A stretch of 64,000 nt of DNA from Harmothoe impar. Its lineage: Eukaryota > Annelida > Polychaeta > Phyllodocida > Polynoidae. Location of the stretch: the NCBI GenBank assembly GCA_947462335.1, contig OX381710.1, positions 65,777,303 to 65,841,302 of the forward strand, in the 5' to 3' direction. This document shows positions 22,701 to 30,460 of this stretch, piece after piece (position 1 is the first letter of the stretch; every line of letters begins with the position of its first letter). A program made the position numbers and the translations under genes. A model generated the notes under the pieces. The model did no database searches. It saw only the letters and a list, made by a program, of their open reading frames with translations, and was not told the origin of the DNA.

Positions 22701-23909
22701 ATGTCCGTCGGGGGGAAAAATGGAGAAGTCTGCTAGCGCTTCGAAAATCGTTCTCGAATTTTGGTAGATGCCACCTACGTAGCGCAACTTGACTTGTCGG
22801 CAAGAGGAAAGCTGGTTCCTGTGTCTCTTCAGCAAGAACTCGGTGGTGAACGCCGCCTTACACTTGCAACATTCGTATATGCCCGCGTACGCGTTGAAGT
22901 CCGTGAAGAGAGAGACGTGCAAACCGCCTTTCGCCGTCAGGTGTAGGTTGACTTTACCTCGGGCGGCCACAGTTCTGGAAGGCGGTCTGATCAGAGTAAC
23001 GCGTCTTCTCAACTTCCGCCCCGGCACTTGACGCGACGCGGTGTAAACCGCTATTTGTACGTCAAACAAGTTCTCTAACGCGGGTAAGTCGCGGATGTTC
23101 AGACCCGGAAAGGATTCAGGTGTGGCAGCGGGACAGAACTGACGTAACAAATCTGAAGCGCGCTTGCTGGTGTTGTATAAGTGAAAGGAAATGCAGCGGA
23201 AGATGCAGAGGTTGTCCTTGTTGGGAAAATCTAACACGCCGCTTCTCTTTCCAACTCGACCGGCCTGAGTGATCCTACCGCCTATGGGGAATTCCCCCGG
23301 TCCCATGTAAACGCAGATGTTCAAATTGGTAGGAAAAAGAACGTGCCACTTGGTGTCAGCGTCGCAAAGTTTCCGTACCTCCTCGCAAGCGACGGTGTTT
23401 TGCATCTTTGAGAGGAGCTCTTCCAAAGTTTCTGAATTAGTTACAGTAGGGAGCGGTTGTATGAGAGTTGCGTTGTTCTGGGAGGCGTGGAAGTAGCGCA
23501 GTTTGCTCTTGTCTTCTCTGTGTTGTAACAGTAAGCCTACCGAGAAACCCACTTTGTATCTGAATCTTTGTGTCAAGTGAATGCGACGCATAGTATCTAC
23601 AGCGTCACTCAACTCGCCGGTTGGTAGCCTGAAGTTTGTTACACTCACGCGAGTCCCGTGCATCCTGACGCCCGTTTGTATCGCAGGCCAATTCGCCGTG
23701 AACGTTTCCTCCCCGTTCGGTACAGCACATATGCGCGGAGGGACGGTCACCCCGTCCAGAGATTCGCGTCGACAAGCGCTCTTTCGGCAATCCCCTTCGC
23801 CGCATAGAGGGCAAAACTTAGCTACTACTCTACAATTTTCTACGTGTCTCTCGTGGTTGTACGCTCTTTTAAACATTTTGAAACACTTTTCGCATACGTA
23901 CTGTGTCAT
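19782..23909 (-). CDS. Protein-primed family B DNA polymerase (Polinton-type)
   Basis: 1375 aa from the ATG at 23909; the frame opens earlier only at a GTG. Zinc-finger-like motifs lie at residues 6-26 (C-x2-C...H-x3-C) and 347-370. Residues ~230-340 resemble an OTU-like fold (DNLCIFRC and a later H). Exonuclease motifs are complete: DFEAF (D414/E416), GFNSGRYD (D554), YNNKD (D686). Polymerase motifs are complete: A DANSLYL (D787), B KLMGNATYG (K1091), C DTDS (1191-1194), thumb SAKGV (~1304). Between A and B, FHGCWFHAHEC and VVWECEW mark the nuclease-like insert common in Polinton PolBs. Proofreading and synthesis residues are all present, so activity is plausible. AATAAA signals follow within 80 bp of the stop. 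Protein priming is inferred from the family. It would replicate the element in the nucleus. Confidence 0.93.
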   Translation of the reverse strand: MTQYVCEKCFKMFKRAYNHERHVENCRVVAKFCPLCGEGDCRKSACRRESLDGVTVPPRICAVPNGEETFTANWPAIQTGVRMHGTRVSVTNFRLPTGELSDAVDTMRRIHLTQRFRYKVGFSVGLLLQHREDKSKLRYFHASQNNATLIQPLPTVTNSETLEELLSKMQNTVACEEVRKLCDADTKWHVLFPTNLNICVYMGPGEFPIGGRITQAGRVGKRSGVLDFPNKDNLCIFRCISFHLYNTSKRASDLLRQFCPAATPESFPGLNIRDLPALENLFDVQIAVYTASRQVPGRKLRRRVTLIRPPSRTVAARGKVNLHLTAKGGLHVSLFTDFNAYAGIYECCKCKAAFTTEFLLKRHRNQLSSCRQVKLRYVGGIYQNSRTIFEALADFSIFPPDGHSGIYPYKIAFDFEAFFRPCKEPSTEHVSLLWDHVPLSASVASDFPGWEGPVCFVRASDADSDPLLDRVLNHINENAKAIGEAVLELYRPTLAKLDAAIGEALLLEEATFTTPSPGGFAAAQTRHPLVQLKKRLLRYIRQAPVVGFNSGRYDLNLIKIRLHSFFTSGDRRNQEFSVIKRSNQYLAVYTQHTVFLDVVNYLAPGYNYATYLRAFTRNEEKGHFPYEWMTSTRKLANRTLPPRSAFDSELTGVKMSESDYAACQKVWSDEKMQTMEDYLIHYNNKDVKPFIEALKNHAKFFQDRGIDMLKDGVSLAGLTLRFLFQNLEDAFTTFPQFDAVLHALIKENLVGGPSIIFHRFHEKGTTRIREHKYGEEARPCQHILGLDANSLYLRCMSEAHCTGYYAVRRPETEFKPEIRQRNSHSALEWLRFVEHDRDVKLRHALNGGEMAVGCRRIRVDGFHAASNTVFQFHGCWFHAHECIPSHRYQCASLREERRDRTTRVSAYLKALGYKLVVVWECEWREMKRRDERVKASQQRWKVDALKVSRNAMSESDILSAVKEEKMFGLVQVDITTPPHLREYFEEMTPVFKNATVSKSDIGPHMSDFAQEEKLLSTPQRCLIGSYHGKNILLGTPLLKWYLEHGLIVTKVQLVVEYLPKRSFAGFADEVTAARRRGDVNENEKILSDCYKLMGNATYGKTICNKEKHTAVRYTDSRKFELLANSWRFKKASELTSDLFEVELQPKTVKNNPPIQIGFMVYQYAKLKMLEFTYDFLDRFVDRRDYALCQMDTDSLYMALSGATLDDLVKPRLRETYFREKRKWLPTAVCDEHLELFVKTKTERVREWCAPPGGCCERRYLHDLRTSGLMKAEWEGDGILSLNPKTYICYDRVSDTGERKSKKWSAKGVQKKQNPQEPDAFLDVLRQRKTLIAVNRNFKVVRDKMVTYTIEKDGVRYLYYKRRVHSDGVTTSPLEI

Positions 23910-23939
23910 GTTTTTTTTCACTCGGTTACCAACTACTTA

Positions 23940-24100
23940 GCCGTCTAACTATCTATCTATCTATCTAGCCATCTATCAATCTGTCGTCTATGTAACTATC
24001 TTTCTGTCTGCTGTCTGTGTATCCGTCTGTCTGTCTGTCTGTCTGTCTGTCTCATACAGCGTACGTCAAACGCTGTGTGTGTGTGTGTGCGCGCGTGAGC
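23940..24100. repeat. Microsatellites between PC4-like gene and polymerase gene
   Basis: Successive (CTAT)n, (CTGT)n and (GT)n/(CG)n tracts fill the ~200-bp gap. No AATAAA is present on the minus strand here, so the two leftward genes may share a transcript. Confidence 0.85.
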
Positions 24101-24112
24101 GTTGAGCGTCTC

Positions 24113-25699
24113 TCATTCCGAATCTATGCCGAGATATTTCAGAATGATCTCTGTTTTGTCATCCAACTCTTTGAGCGCTCTGGCGGACAGCGTCACCCCC
24201 TGCTGTGTGGGTTTTTTGTCAGGACCTTCGTACTTGCGCACGTGGACGAGGTTCTTACCGCTGTAGTAGCTCACAGCTGCGTACACTTCGCCCGCCTCAT
24301 CCAGCACTGCGAACCAGGGGGTGTGATTAGGTTTTCCTTGCGCGGCCGCTGTGTCGCGTATGCGCACCACTGCGCGGATATCGGCGATGCGTGCTATGAG
24401 CTCGCGCAGCGCGTCGGCCGTGAAGTGCACTCGCTTGCTTCTGGTCAGAGACGCCTCTTTCACCTGGCCGTCTTTTGTGTAGCGCGGCCTCCTAGACAGT
24501 CTAGCCACGTCCTCCCAGATCTCCAGCGTCAAAGCTCCGTCTAAGCAGAACTCTAACCCGAGTGTTTTCTCTGCTTCTTCTCGTCCATCTCCTTCTTTTT
24601 CTTGTATTTTTCTCTTCTTAGTGGGCCTTGTTGTTCTGGAACTCACCTTAGAACGTTTCACACCCGCAGGATGAGTAACACCATCAGCGTGAGCTGAATC
24701 AGCAGCAGAACCGATAGCAGGAGCAGCGTCAGCGCTGGTGGTATCGGAGGTCTCGTTGTTGGAACAGCGCAGCCACACGCCGTCCGTGCTGTGTGTAGCG
24801 GTAGAAGATGAAGCGCCGCCGCCGCCCTCGTAAGGTGGCGGTGAGGGCAGTCGCCACGGACCGGACGGGGGGGCGCTAGCAGTGGAGGAAGTGAGGTCGA
24901 AAGGTCGAAGAGGGAAGCCGAAAAACGTACCGCTCACCCCTTGCCCTTCGGGTTCTTCGTACGCCTCGTCGTCAGCGTCGTTCTCTGTCTCACCCTGTTG
25001 CTGCTCCTCCTCCTCCTCTTCTTCTCGGTTCAGGGGCTGAGTGTCCGAATAGCTGTAACTCTCAGCGCGAGCGGCGTCGAGGGCGTCCGTCGATGTAGTG
25101 GTGGAGGAGAGGGGCTGTGCAACGTGCGGCAGGTCATCAAAGTCATCAACAGTAGTGGGGAGGTAAAAACCCGGTTGCCAGTACTGCGCTGTGCCAGGAG
25201 CGTTGTCGTCAGTAGTAGTAGCAGTAGCAGCAAGTGCAGCAGAAGCAGCCGCAGCAGGCGCAGCCGCAGCAGACGCAACAGTAGCAGGCGCAGCAGCAGC
25301 CTCAGCAGGCGCAGCCGTAGCAAGCGCAGCAGTAGCAGGCGCAGCAGCAGCAGCAGCAGCAGCAGCAGCGGCAGGCGGGACGGCGGTAGCAGCGGCAGCG
25401 CGCTTAGCAGCAACGTGTACCGTCGCGAGTGTAACAACGTCGCTAGCACGACGACTGCTACCAGTAGTACTACTAGTACTACTACCACTACTACTACTAC
25501 TGCTACTACTAGTGCTACTGCTACTACTACTACTACTACTACTGCCGCGAGCGCTCGCTACAGCAGGAGGGTGATAAGACCAACCGGCTGCGGCGGTAGT
25601 CTCATGTTCAGTAGCAAGAGCAGGCACTGACGCTAAACGAACGCTGTTCCGCGTAGTCTTCTTGTTCTTGAACGCCGCTAGCTGTTGTCTTTTGCTCAT
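24113..25699 (-). CDS. PC4-like ssDNA-binding domain protein with low-complexity N-terminus
   Basis: 528 aa from the ATG at 25699, which has a strong Kozak context (ACCACCATG) and is the first ATG after a TATA box; the frame is open 8 codons further, but only from TTG. Layout: basic N-terminus (MSKRQQLAAFKNKK), poly-Ser, poly-Ala and acidic runs to about residue 370, a basic nuclear-localisation-like RPTKKRKIQ, then a folded C-terminal region (380-528). Residues ~462-520 fit the PC4/p15 coactivator pattern: strand GEVYAAVSYY, strand NLVHVRKYEG, then QQGVTLSARALKELDDKTEII, like PC4 VDIREY...GISL...L..I. Residues ~390-450 may be a second diverged copy (LEIWED...KRVHFTADALRELIARI). PC4 folds bind single-stranded DNA; a role coating strands displaced by PolB is inference. 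The fold call needs profile confirmation. It lies 203 bp upstream of PolB on the same strand. Confidence 0.72.
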   Translation of the reverse strand: MSKRQQLAAFKNKKTTRNSVRLASVPALATEHETTAAAGWSYHPPAVASARGSSSSSSSSSSTSSSSSSSSGSSTSSTTGSSRRASDVVTLATVHVAAKRAAAATAVPPAAAAAAAAAAAPATAALATAAPAEAAAAPATVASAAAAPAAAASAALAATATTTDDNAPGTAQYWQPGFYLPTTVDDFDDLPHVAQPLSSTTTSTDALDAARAESYSYSDTQPLNREEEEEEEQQQGETENDADDEAYEEPEGQGVSGTFFGFPLRPFDLTSSTASAPPSGPWRLPSPPPYEGGGGASSSTATHSTDGVWLRCSNNETSDTTSADAAPAIGSAADSAHADGVTHPAGVKRSKVSSRTTRPTKKRKIQEKEGDGREEAEKTLGLEFCLDGALTLEIWEDVARLSRRPRYTKDGQVKEASLTRSKRVHFTADALRELIARIADIRAVVRIRDTAAAQGKPNHTPWFAVLDEAGEVYAAVSYYSGKNLVHVRKYEGPDKKPTQQGVTLSARALKELDDKTEIILKYLGIDSE

Positions 25700-25759
25700 G
25701 GTGGTGACTGTAGAGAGCAGCAAAAAAGAATGAGTGAGTGAATGGAGGTTTCCAAGCCC

Positions 25760-25767
25760 CTTATATA
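25760..25767 (-). promoter_or_regulatory. TATA box of the PC4-like gene
   Basis: TATATAAG on the minus strand, 61 bp before the ATG at 25699, predicting a 5' leader of about 35 nt. The leader contains TTTTTTGCTGCTCTCTACAG just before the ACC-ATG. This resembles a splice acceptor, so an alternative spliced leader is possible. Confidence 0.7.
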
Positions 25768-25784
25768 CGCCTTCTCGCTTCTAG

Positions 25785-26160
25785 AGCTAAGCTACTTACC
25801 GACCCTGTTCAGCTGCCGCCGGCTGGCCGGCGGCCATTCACAAAGAGAAACAAAAAGACATAAGGCATGACGTTTTCAGCTGGATCCCTTTCCCCCCCCC
25901 TCTTTTGAGAGATCGACTGTGATGATGAGCTAAGCCGCTTACCACCCTGTTCAGCAATTCAACGCGCATTAGCTGTATAAAGGGTTAAGCGGTTGCTGCC
26001 TGCCGTCGACTGACTGGCGGCGGCCATTCACAAAGACATAAGGTATGACGTTTTCAGCTGGATCCCTTTTTGAGGGATCCACTGTGGTGAGCTAAGCCGC
26101 TTACCACCCTGTTCAGCCATTCAGCGCGCGTTAGCTGTATAAAGGATTAACGGTAACGGT
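25785..26160. promoter_or_regulatory. Divergent intergenic region with duplicated modules
   Basis: Two to three direct copies (about 25788-25928, 25929-26090, partial 26091-26160) share GAGCTAAGC, CTTACC.ACCCTGTTCAGC, GCGGCCATTCACAAAGA, CATAAGG.ATGACGTTTTCA, GCTGGATCCC and, in the last two, AGCTGTATAAAGG.TTAA. The duplicated TATAAAG boxes point rightward. It lies between the leftward and rightward genes and may hold enhancers or an internal replication signal (inference). Confidence 0.65.
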
Positions 26161-26631
26161 GATGAGCTTACAGTGTGTATACAAAAAAAAACTACAGGAG
26201 GCGTGTGGCGTGAAGCAGGACCCCCCTAAGACGAACGTGTCTGTCTGTGAGTAGAGGCGTGTGCATGTGGTGAGCGACTTAAGTGTAAGACAAAAATCGC
26301 CACCTCCTGCCGTGGTGAGTAGACCGGGCCGGCCAGGCGGGCGGGCGGCCGGCTAGTTCAATAGGGAGGGGTGACAGCTGCCTAAGGCTGTGCATGAAAA
26401 AAAATCCGATTTTCACCTGACCTCTGACGTTTGTTACAATGAATGTCAGAGGGAGGGAGACGTCCTCGGGTAGGGGGTAGGAGGTATTAAGGCTATGAGT
26501 GAGGAAAAAACACCGTTTTCAGCTGGTCTCCACGGATAGCGATGCCACACCCCCTCGTCATCTAAGCTCTTAAGGAGCGGAGCGGCTGAAAAAGCGTCAT
26601 GCGGACAGGGCGCTAGACAGCTGGAGCGCTG
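26161..26631. other. Non-coding stretch upstream of the death-domain gene
   Basis: GC-rich with CCGGCCGG-type runs near 26330-26352 and several GTTTTCAGCTG / CGATTTTCACCTGAC-like segments that echo the modules to the left. No open frame. Confidence 0.5.
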
Positions 26632-26657
26632 TTGGAAATGGGATTAAACTCCCTCTG

Positions 26658-26665
26658 TATAAAAA
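26658..26665 (+). promoter_or_regulatory. TATA box of the death-domain gene
   Basis: TATAAAAA on the plus strand. The first ATG downstream is the death-domain start at 26807, giving a leader of roughly 110-120 nt that includes (CCG)n/(CCA)n repeats at 26720-26792. Confidence 0.65.
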
Positions 26666-26749
26666 GCTCTCATTTCTGTTGGAAAAAAAACATATCGCCT
26701 CTGACCCCAGTAACGGCTACTACCACCACCACCGCCACCACCACCACCG

Positions 26750-26780
<31 letters not shown>

Positions 26781-26806
26781 TGCCGCCGCCGCCAAGACGA
26801 GACGAG

Positions 26807-27556
26807 ATGGCTCAAGCTATTCCACTTTCAAGCTCGCCTTCACCGCCCGGTGCGCCTGAAAAAAAGTTAATGCGGCTTGACGACGTGAGACGCGGCGCGA
26901 GGCAGCAGACCGATGATGGGGAGACCCGACAGGTAGGACAGCGGCGGTTAGCCTATAGCGACGCCTTGCTTCGTCAACTAGGTAAAGAGTTGAGCGGCTG
27001 TTGGAGAGAGTTGGGCAGTAGCTTAAAAGTCAGCGCCGCCCGTATGGATGCTCTAGTAGAGCGCAGTGTCAAGACACCGGAGGAGCTGTGTACGGCGATG
27101 TTCCGAGTGTGGTGGGGTGAAACCCCGCATCGTCATAGATGGGGCGAGCTCGGTCGCGTCTTCACCCGCATAAGACGCATGGAACTGTTGGCTCAGTGGA
27201 TGGCCCTTCTCCACAGACAGGGGTTGGATTTCGAAAACCCCGACTCGCGCGCGATGCATAAGCACTTGGGCACCCTCGGCAGACGTCTGGGTAGCAGGTG
27301 GAAAGAGGTGGGGGACCATTTAAAATTGTCGCCTGAGAGGTTAGATAAGATCGCTGAAGAATGCGAATACGGAGGAAGTCCCGCTGAGTGGGCCTTCCGA
27401 GTGTTGAAAATGTGGCAAGATGAAGCTGACGGCGCCGGCGGTACGCCTTTTGAACTCCTTCGAGTGTTGACTGAGGACATGGGAAAGTTTGGCCTCGGCA
27501 TCGCGATATTACTTGACTTTATCAAGCAAGAAACAACGAGAACGACGGACATGTGA
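26807..27556 (+). CDS. Tandem death-domain protein
   Basis: 249 aa, ATG in GAGATGG context, no signal peptide or membrane segment. After a charged, Pro-rich N-terminus (1-45) come two repeats of the death-domain pattern. Repeat 1 (about 50-128): LLRQLGKELSGCWRELGSSL, then SAARMDALVE, then PEELCTAMFRVWW. Repeat 2 (about 148-240): HLGTLGRRLGSRWKEVGDHL, then SPERLDKIAE, then PAEWAFRVLKMWQDE and a final helix LLRVLTEDM. The conserved W of helix 2-3, the L-x-L-S...I/L core and the helix-5 W are in register in both. Death domains mediate homotypic assembly of apoptotic and innate-immune complexes (FADD, MyD88, TNFR signalling). In a mobile element this suggests interference with, or use of, host death signalling; that is inference. 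The fold is strongly suggested; the closest host relative is unknown. Confidence 0.8.
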   Translation: MAQAIPLSSSPSPPGAPEKKLMRLDDVRRGARQQTDDGETRQVGQRRLAYSDALLRQLGKELSGCWRELGSSLKVSAARMDALVERSVKTPEELCTAMFRVWWGETPHRHRWGELGRVFTRIRRMELLAQWMALLHRQGLDFENPDSRAMHKHLGTLGRRLGSRWKEVGDHLKLSPERLDKIAEECEYGGSPAEWAFRVLKMWQDEADGAGGTPFELLRVLTEDMGKFGLGIAILLDFIKQETTRTTDM

Positions 27557-28149
27557 ATTGTTGTGTTTTATTTTCATACGTCTTCTTTATTAGTAAGTAA
27601 AAAAAAAAATATCATAACAATTAAGACGCGCGATCTCTTAAAGTGTCACTTCCTCCAGTCGCAGCTGATCGCCTCATCGCAGCACGTGATAAACAAAAAA
27701 AAAACGAAGAGACACGCTTCTTCCTCTCGAGAGGAAGAAGCGTGTCTCTCGATTGAAATCTTTTTCTTTTCTTTTTTTCTTAAAAGAGACAAACACCCCT
27801 TAGAGTGCTCCCCCACCCCCCTAGAGTGCCCCCCTCCCCCCTCCCCCCCTCCCCCCCACCACTCGCCCCATGCATCTTAAAAGCGCCCCCCTCCCCATGC
27901 ATCTTAAAAGGGCCCCCCTCCCCCCCTCCCCTCCCCTCCCCCCCTTATACACTCTAAAGAACGCTTCTACCTAGTTCAATAAGTCACTTCCAGTCGCTCG
28001 TAAAACAATAAAAAATGAAAAAAAATGAAAAAAAACTTATATCGTAGTGTTTTTTATTAGTTTACCGAAAAAAAATAAGAGACTCGCCTCCTCCTCCAAA
28101 AAAAAAAAAGATATCACATTTTAAAGCCCGTGACCCCTTAAAGACGCTC
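27557..28149. other. 3' region of the death-domain gene
   Basis: Contains a 42-bp palindrome at 27708-27749, C/CT-rich tracts with repeated CATGCATCTTAAAAG-type blocks at 27790-27950 and A-rich tracts. A plus-strand AATAAA at 28007-28012 is the likely poly(A) signal of the death-domain gene. No coding frame. Confidence 0.6.
27708..27749. other. Perfect 42-bp palindrome
   Basis: Perfect inverted repeat with no loop: AGAGACACGCTTCTTCCTCT then CGAG and the mirror. It is flanked by A-rich sequence on the left and T-rich sequence on the right, about 150 bp after the death-domain stop codon. Possible roles: mRNA 3' stem, replication signal or dimer junction. Confidence 0.85.
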
Positions 28150-28175
28150 ATCTCTTCATTAAGTCGCGTGACGTC

Positions 28176-28206
<31 letters not shown>

Positions 28207-28627
28207 CTTCTTCTTCTTCCGGTCACGTGATCAATCAGGTCACTTCCGGTCACGTGATCCTCAATGAGGTCACTTCCGGTTGGCCATTAGGTCATGTGAC
28301 GTCACTTCCGGTCCCCTAAGTAGGTCAGTAGGTTACCCAGAATGCACCATCCCCTAAGTAGGTCACTTCCGGTCACCCAATGGAGGCCTCTGATTGGCTT
28401 CAGGGTTACCCAGAATGCACCGCTAATCCCCTAAGTAGGTCACTTCCGGTCACGTGACCAAATGGAGGCCTCTGATTGGCTAACTAGGTCACGTGACGTC
28501 ACCACTAATCCCCTAAGTAGGTCACTTCCGGTCACGTGACCAAATGGAGGCCTCTGATTGGCTGCATGTCGATTGAGTAATAAACAGTACTTAACTATAG
28601 TCCCGTTCCGATACATACTATACTACT
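28150..28627 (-). repeat. Right terminal inverted repeat
   Basis: Mirror of the left repeat. The inner edge contains a (CTT)n run at about 28180-28219 where the left copy has a shorter GAAGAAGAAG run, a length polymorphism between the two ends. Confidence 0.88.
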
Positions 28628-28633
28628 GACATC
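28628..28633. repeat. Target site duplication, right
   Basis: GACATC directly after the terminal CT of the element, matching 19108-19113. Confidence 0.85.
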
Positions 28634-29689
28634 AAACAAAGCCAGGATTACAGATCTATTTATGTGTTAAGAATACCTTGTGGATGGTGAACAGGTGGGT
28701 ATACATTGAGGGACATGTGGCTGGAAGCATTAGACTGAAGAGTCAATACTTCCATCAAAATAGCTACTCTGCCAGATTGGCAGAGTAACTTGGTTAGCCC
28801 AAAGGCACATGGTTTCTACCCCTGTTACAGGGGTAGAAGTGTCGAACTAACTTCGGGTCACCGTCCAGGCTCACTAGAATCTATTAAATGAATTCTGCAG
28901 GAACTGAACACAATCACAACTACACGTGTATATTTATTTAACCCTCGGTAGAAGGCTGAGGCAAAGAACTTGACGATCTAATACATATCGCTGCTCCTGC
29001 CTGCTTATCCAAACGTCAATTTTCCAATTTCACCAATTGCAACTTGACTATTATCTAGATTTTTTGTTTCAATGAGAGCACGCAACTCTCGTTTATTAAC
29101 AAATAACACGTTCGAGACGCGGTAAACATTTGTTAACTCATGAATGCAAAAAAATTATGTATCTCACCAATGATAAATAATATCAGCATGTACTAGGTTA
29201 CGTCTAGGGCTACTGAACTTCCGTACCATGGCGTACATTTCTCTTCATTCGGCTCCATATTCAACCGAACAATAGCATACTGTAGATAGTGTATGTACAT
29301 TATCATACATGACACATCCTTATATTAGGACCTTACTAGATGTACATGTATATGACATCAGATCATGGTTGTTCTTATCATATCCACATCGACCCAGCCA
29401 GGTATAAGATCATGTTTCATTTTTTCATGTAAAATATTCAATATTTAGGGCGATCTGATATAGCATCTAGCTGCCCTAGCTGGCCTTACACCAATACTAT
29501 ATGACTCCCATGTATAGATAACACTGTTCTAGTCGACTTCACTGTGCAAGGTGCCAACACATGTATATGTAATACCCTCTGCCCTCCGCCACTTGTTATT
29601 GTGGATTTAATGCAGACATATCCATATAGCAAGCCGTTTTCTCCCCCATTTTCGATATTTGGAATCAAATGTTTCCCCCATTATAGATG
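28634..29689. other. Right flank of the polymerase element, nothing recognised
   Basis: Intron sequence without gene or clear repeat. Confidence 0.5.
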
Positions 29690-29875
29690 CTGGTGCATTA
29701 ACGCAGTGTGCCCCTTTGTCGTCATGATGCATGAATGCAGCCCTGTTCATTCATCATGGATGATAACCACCCTACAGAGTTGTTACATTCCCATAGGGTC
29801 GGCATGATGCAACATTACTACAAAAGGTATACACATGTAGCACATTAAAGTACTTTGGAGCCCTTAAATGGTTAA
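29690..29875. mobile_element. TTAA-type palindromic MITE copy
   Basis: Blocks GGTGCATTAACGCAGTGTGC, CGTCATGATGCATGAATGCA, CATAGGGTCGGCATGATGCA and CCCTTAAATGGTTAA in family order. Confidence 0.6.
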
Positions 29876-30460
29876 CTTTAAATTTCCAATCAGAACTTCC
29901 AATACATGGTTTTGCACAAGACGTATTACATATACATTTTAATTGTATACCTTTTTATTGTAGGTTGGCTCCTATTAAACGATTTTTAGACTATATCTAT
30001 CAAAACAGGTCCGATCGCCGGAAATGGGCGCCGGAACTGTCAAAACGGAAGTTGATTTGAGCTACGAGTTAGACACTTTTTTAATGTTTTTTCCCCATAA
30101 AATCGTATCAACATCAATTTGTCATTTGCTTCTTTCCTCTCTGTCGTATTAGTTCAGCTATTACAAGATCCACACCGACAACGTTTTACCTGTTTGTTTA
30201 AGTCAAAATATTCTAATGTTTCGAAAAATAAAGTGATTTCTAACAGTCACGTTTTTCGCTGGACATGCCATCAACCAGCAATAACTGCAAGCTCATGAGC
30301 GCCTACTTTGATTAAAACGGGAACTAAAAGTTGGTGGCATTTTCGTATTAATCAAATGTAAAGGTTGAATCGTTTATGTTACTAGGGTTACATTAAATAT
30401 TCAACTAATCAGGACATATAGGTCTAGGCCCCTACTGACTGCCCTAGAACGAACGGGAGG
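29876..30460. other. Intron stretch, nothing recognised
   Basis: AT-rich, no open frame or repeat that I can support. Confidence 0.5.

Larger units (their letters stand above)
19114..28627. mobile_element. 9.5-kb Polinton/Maverick-like element, reduced gene set
   Basis: Complete element of 9514 bp. The termini read AGTAGTATAG...CTATACTACT and are flanked by the 6-bp direct repeat GACATC. The 5'-AG/CT-3' ends and 6-bp target duplication are the known hallmarks of Polintons (Mavericks), which use a retrovirus-like integrase and a protein-primed PolB. The cargo is a PolB (minus), a PC4-like protein (minus) and a tandem death-domain protein (plus). Known Polintons are usually 15-20 kb and also encode integrase, FtsK/HerA-type ATPase, adenovirus-like protease and jelly-roll capsid proteins. 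None of these is visible here, and the remaining non-coding gaps (about 1.1 kb and 0.6 kb) are too small for them. All three open frames look intact and CpG-rich, so the insertion is probably young. It lies in SLAIN intron 1. Confidence 0.88.

Noticed and set aside
24941..25630. Long frames on both strands over the Ser/Ala-rich part of the PC4-like gene
   Set aside because: Triplet repeats keep several frames open. Only the minus-strand frame continues into a folded domain with a TATA box and Kozak start.
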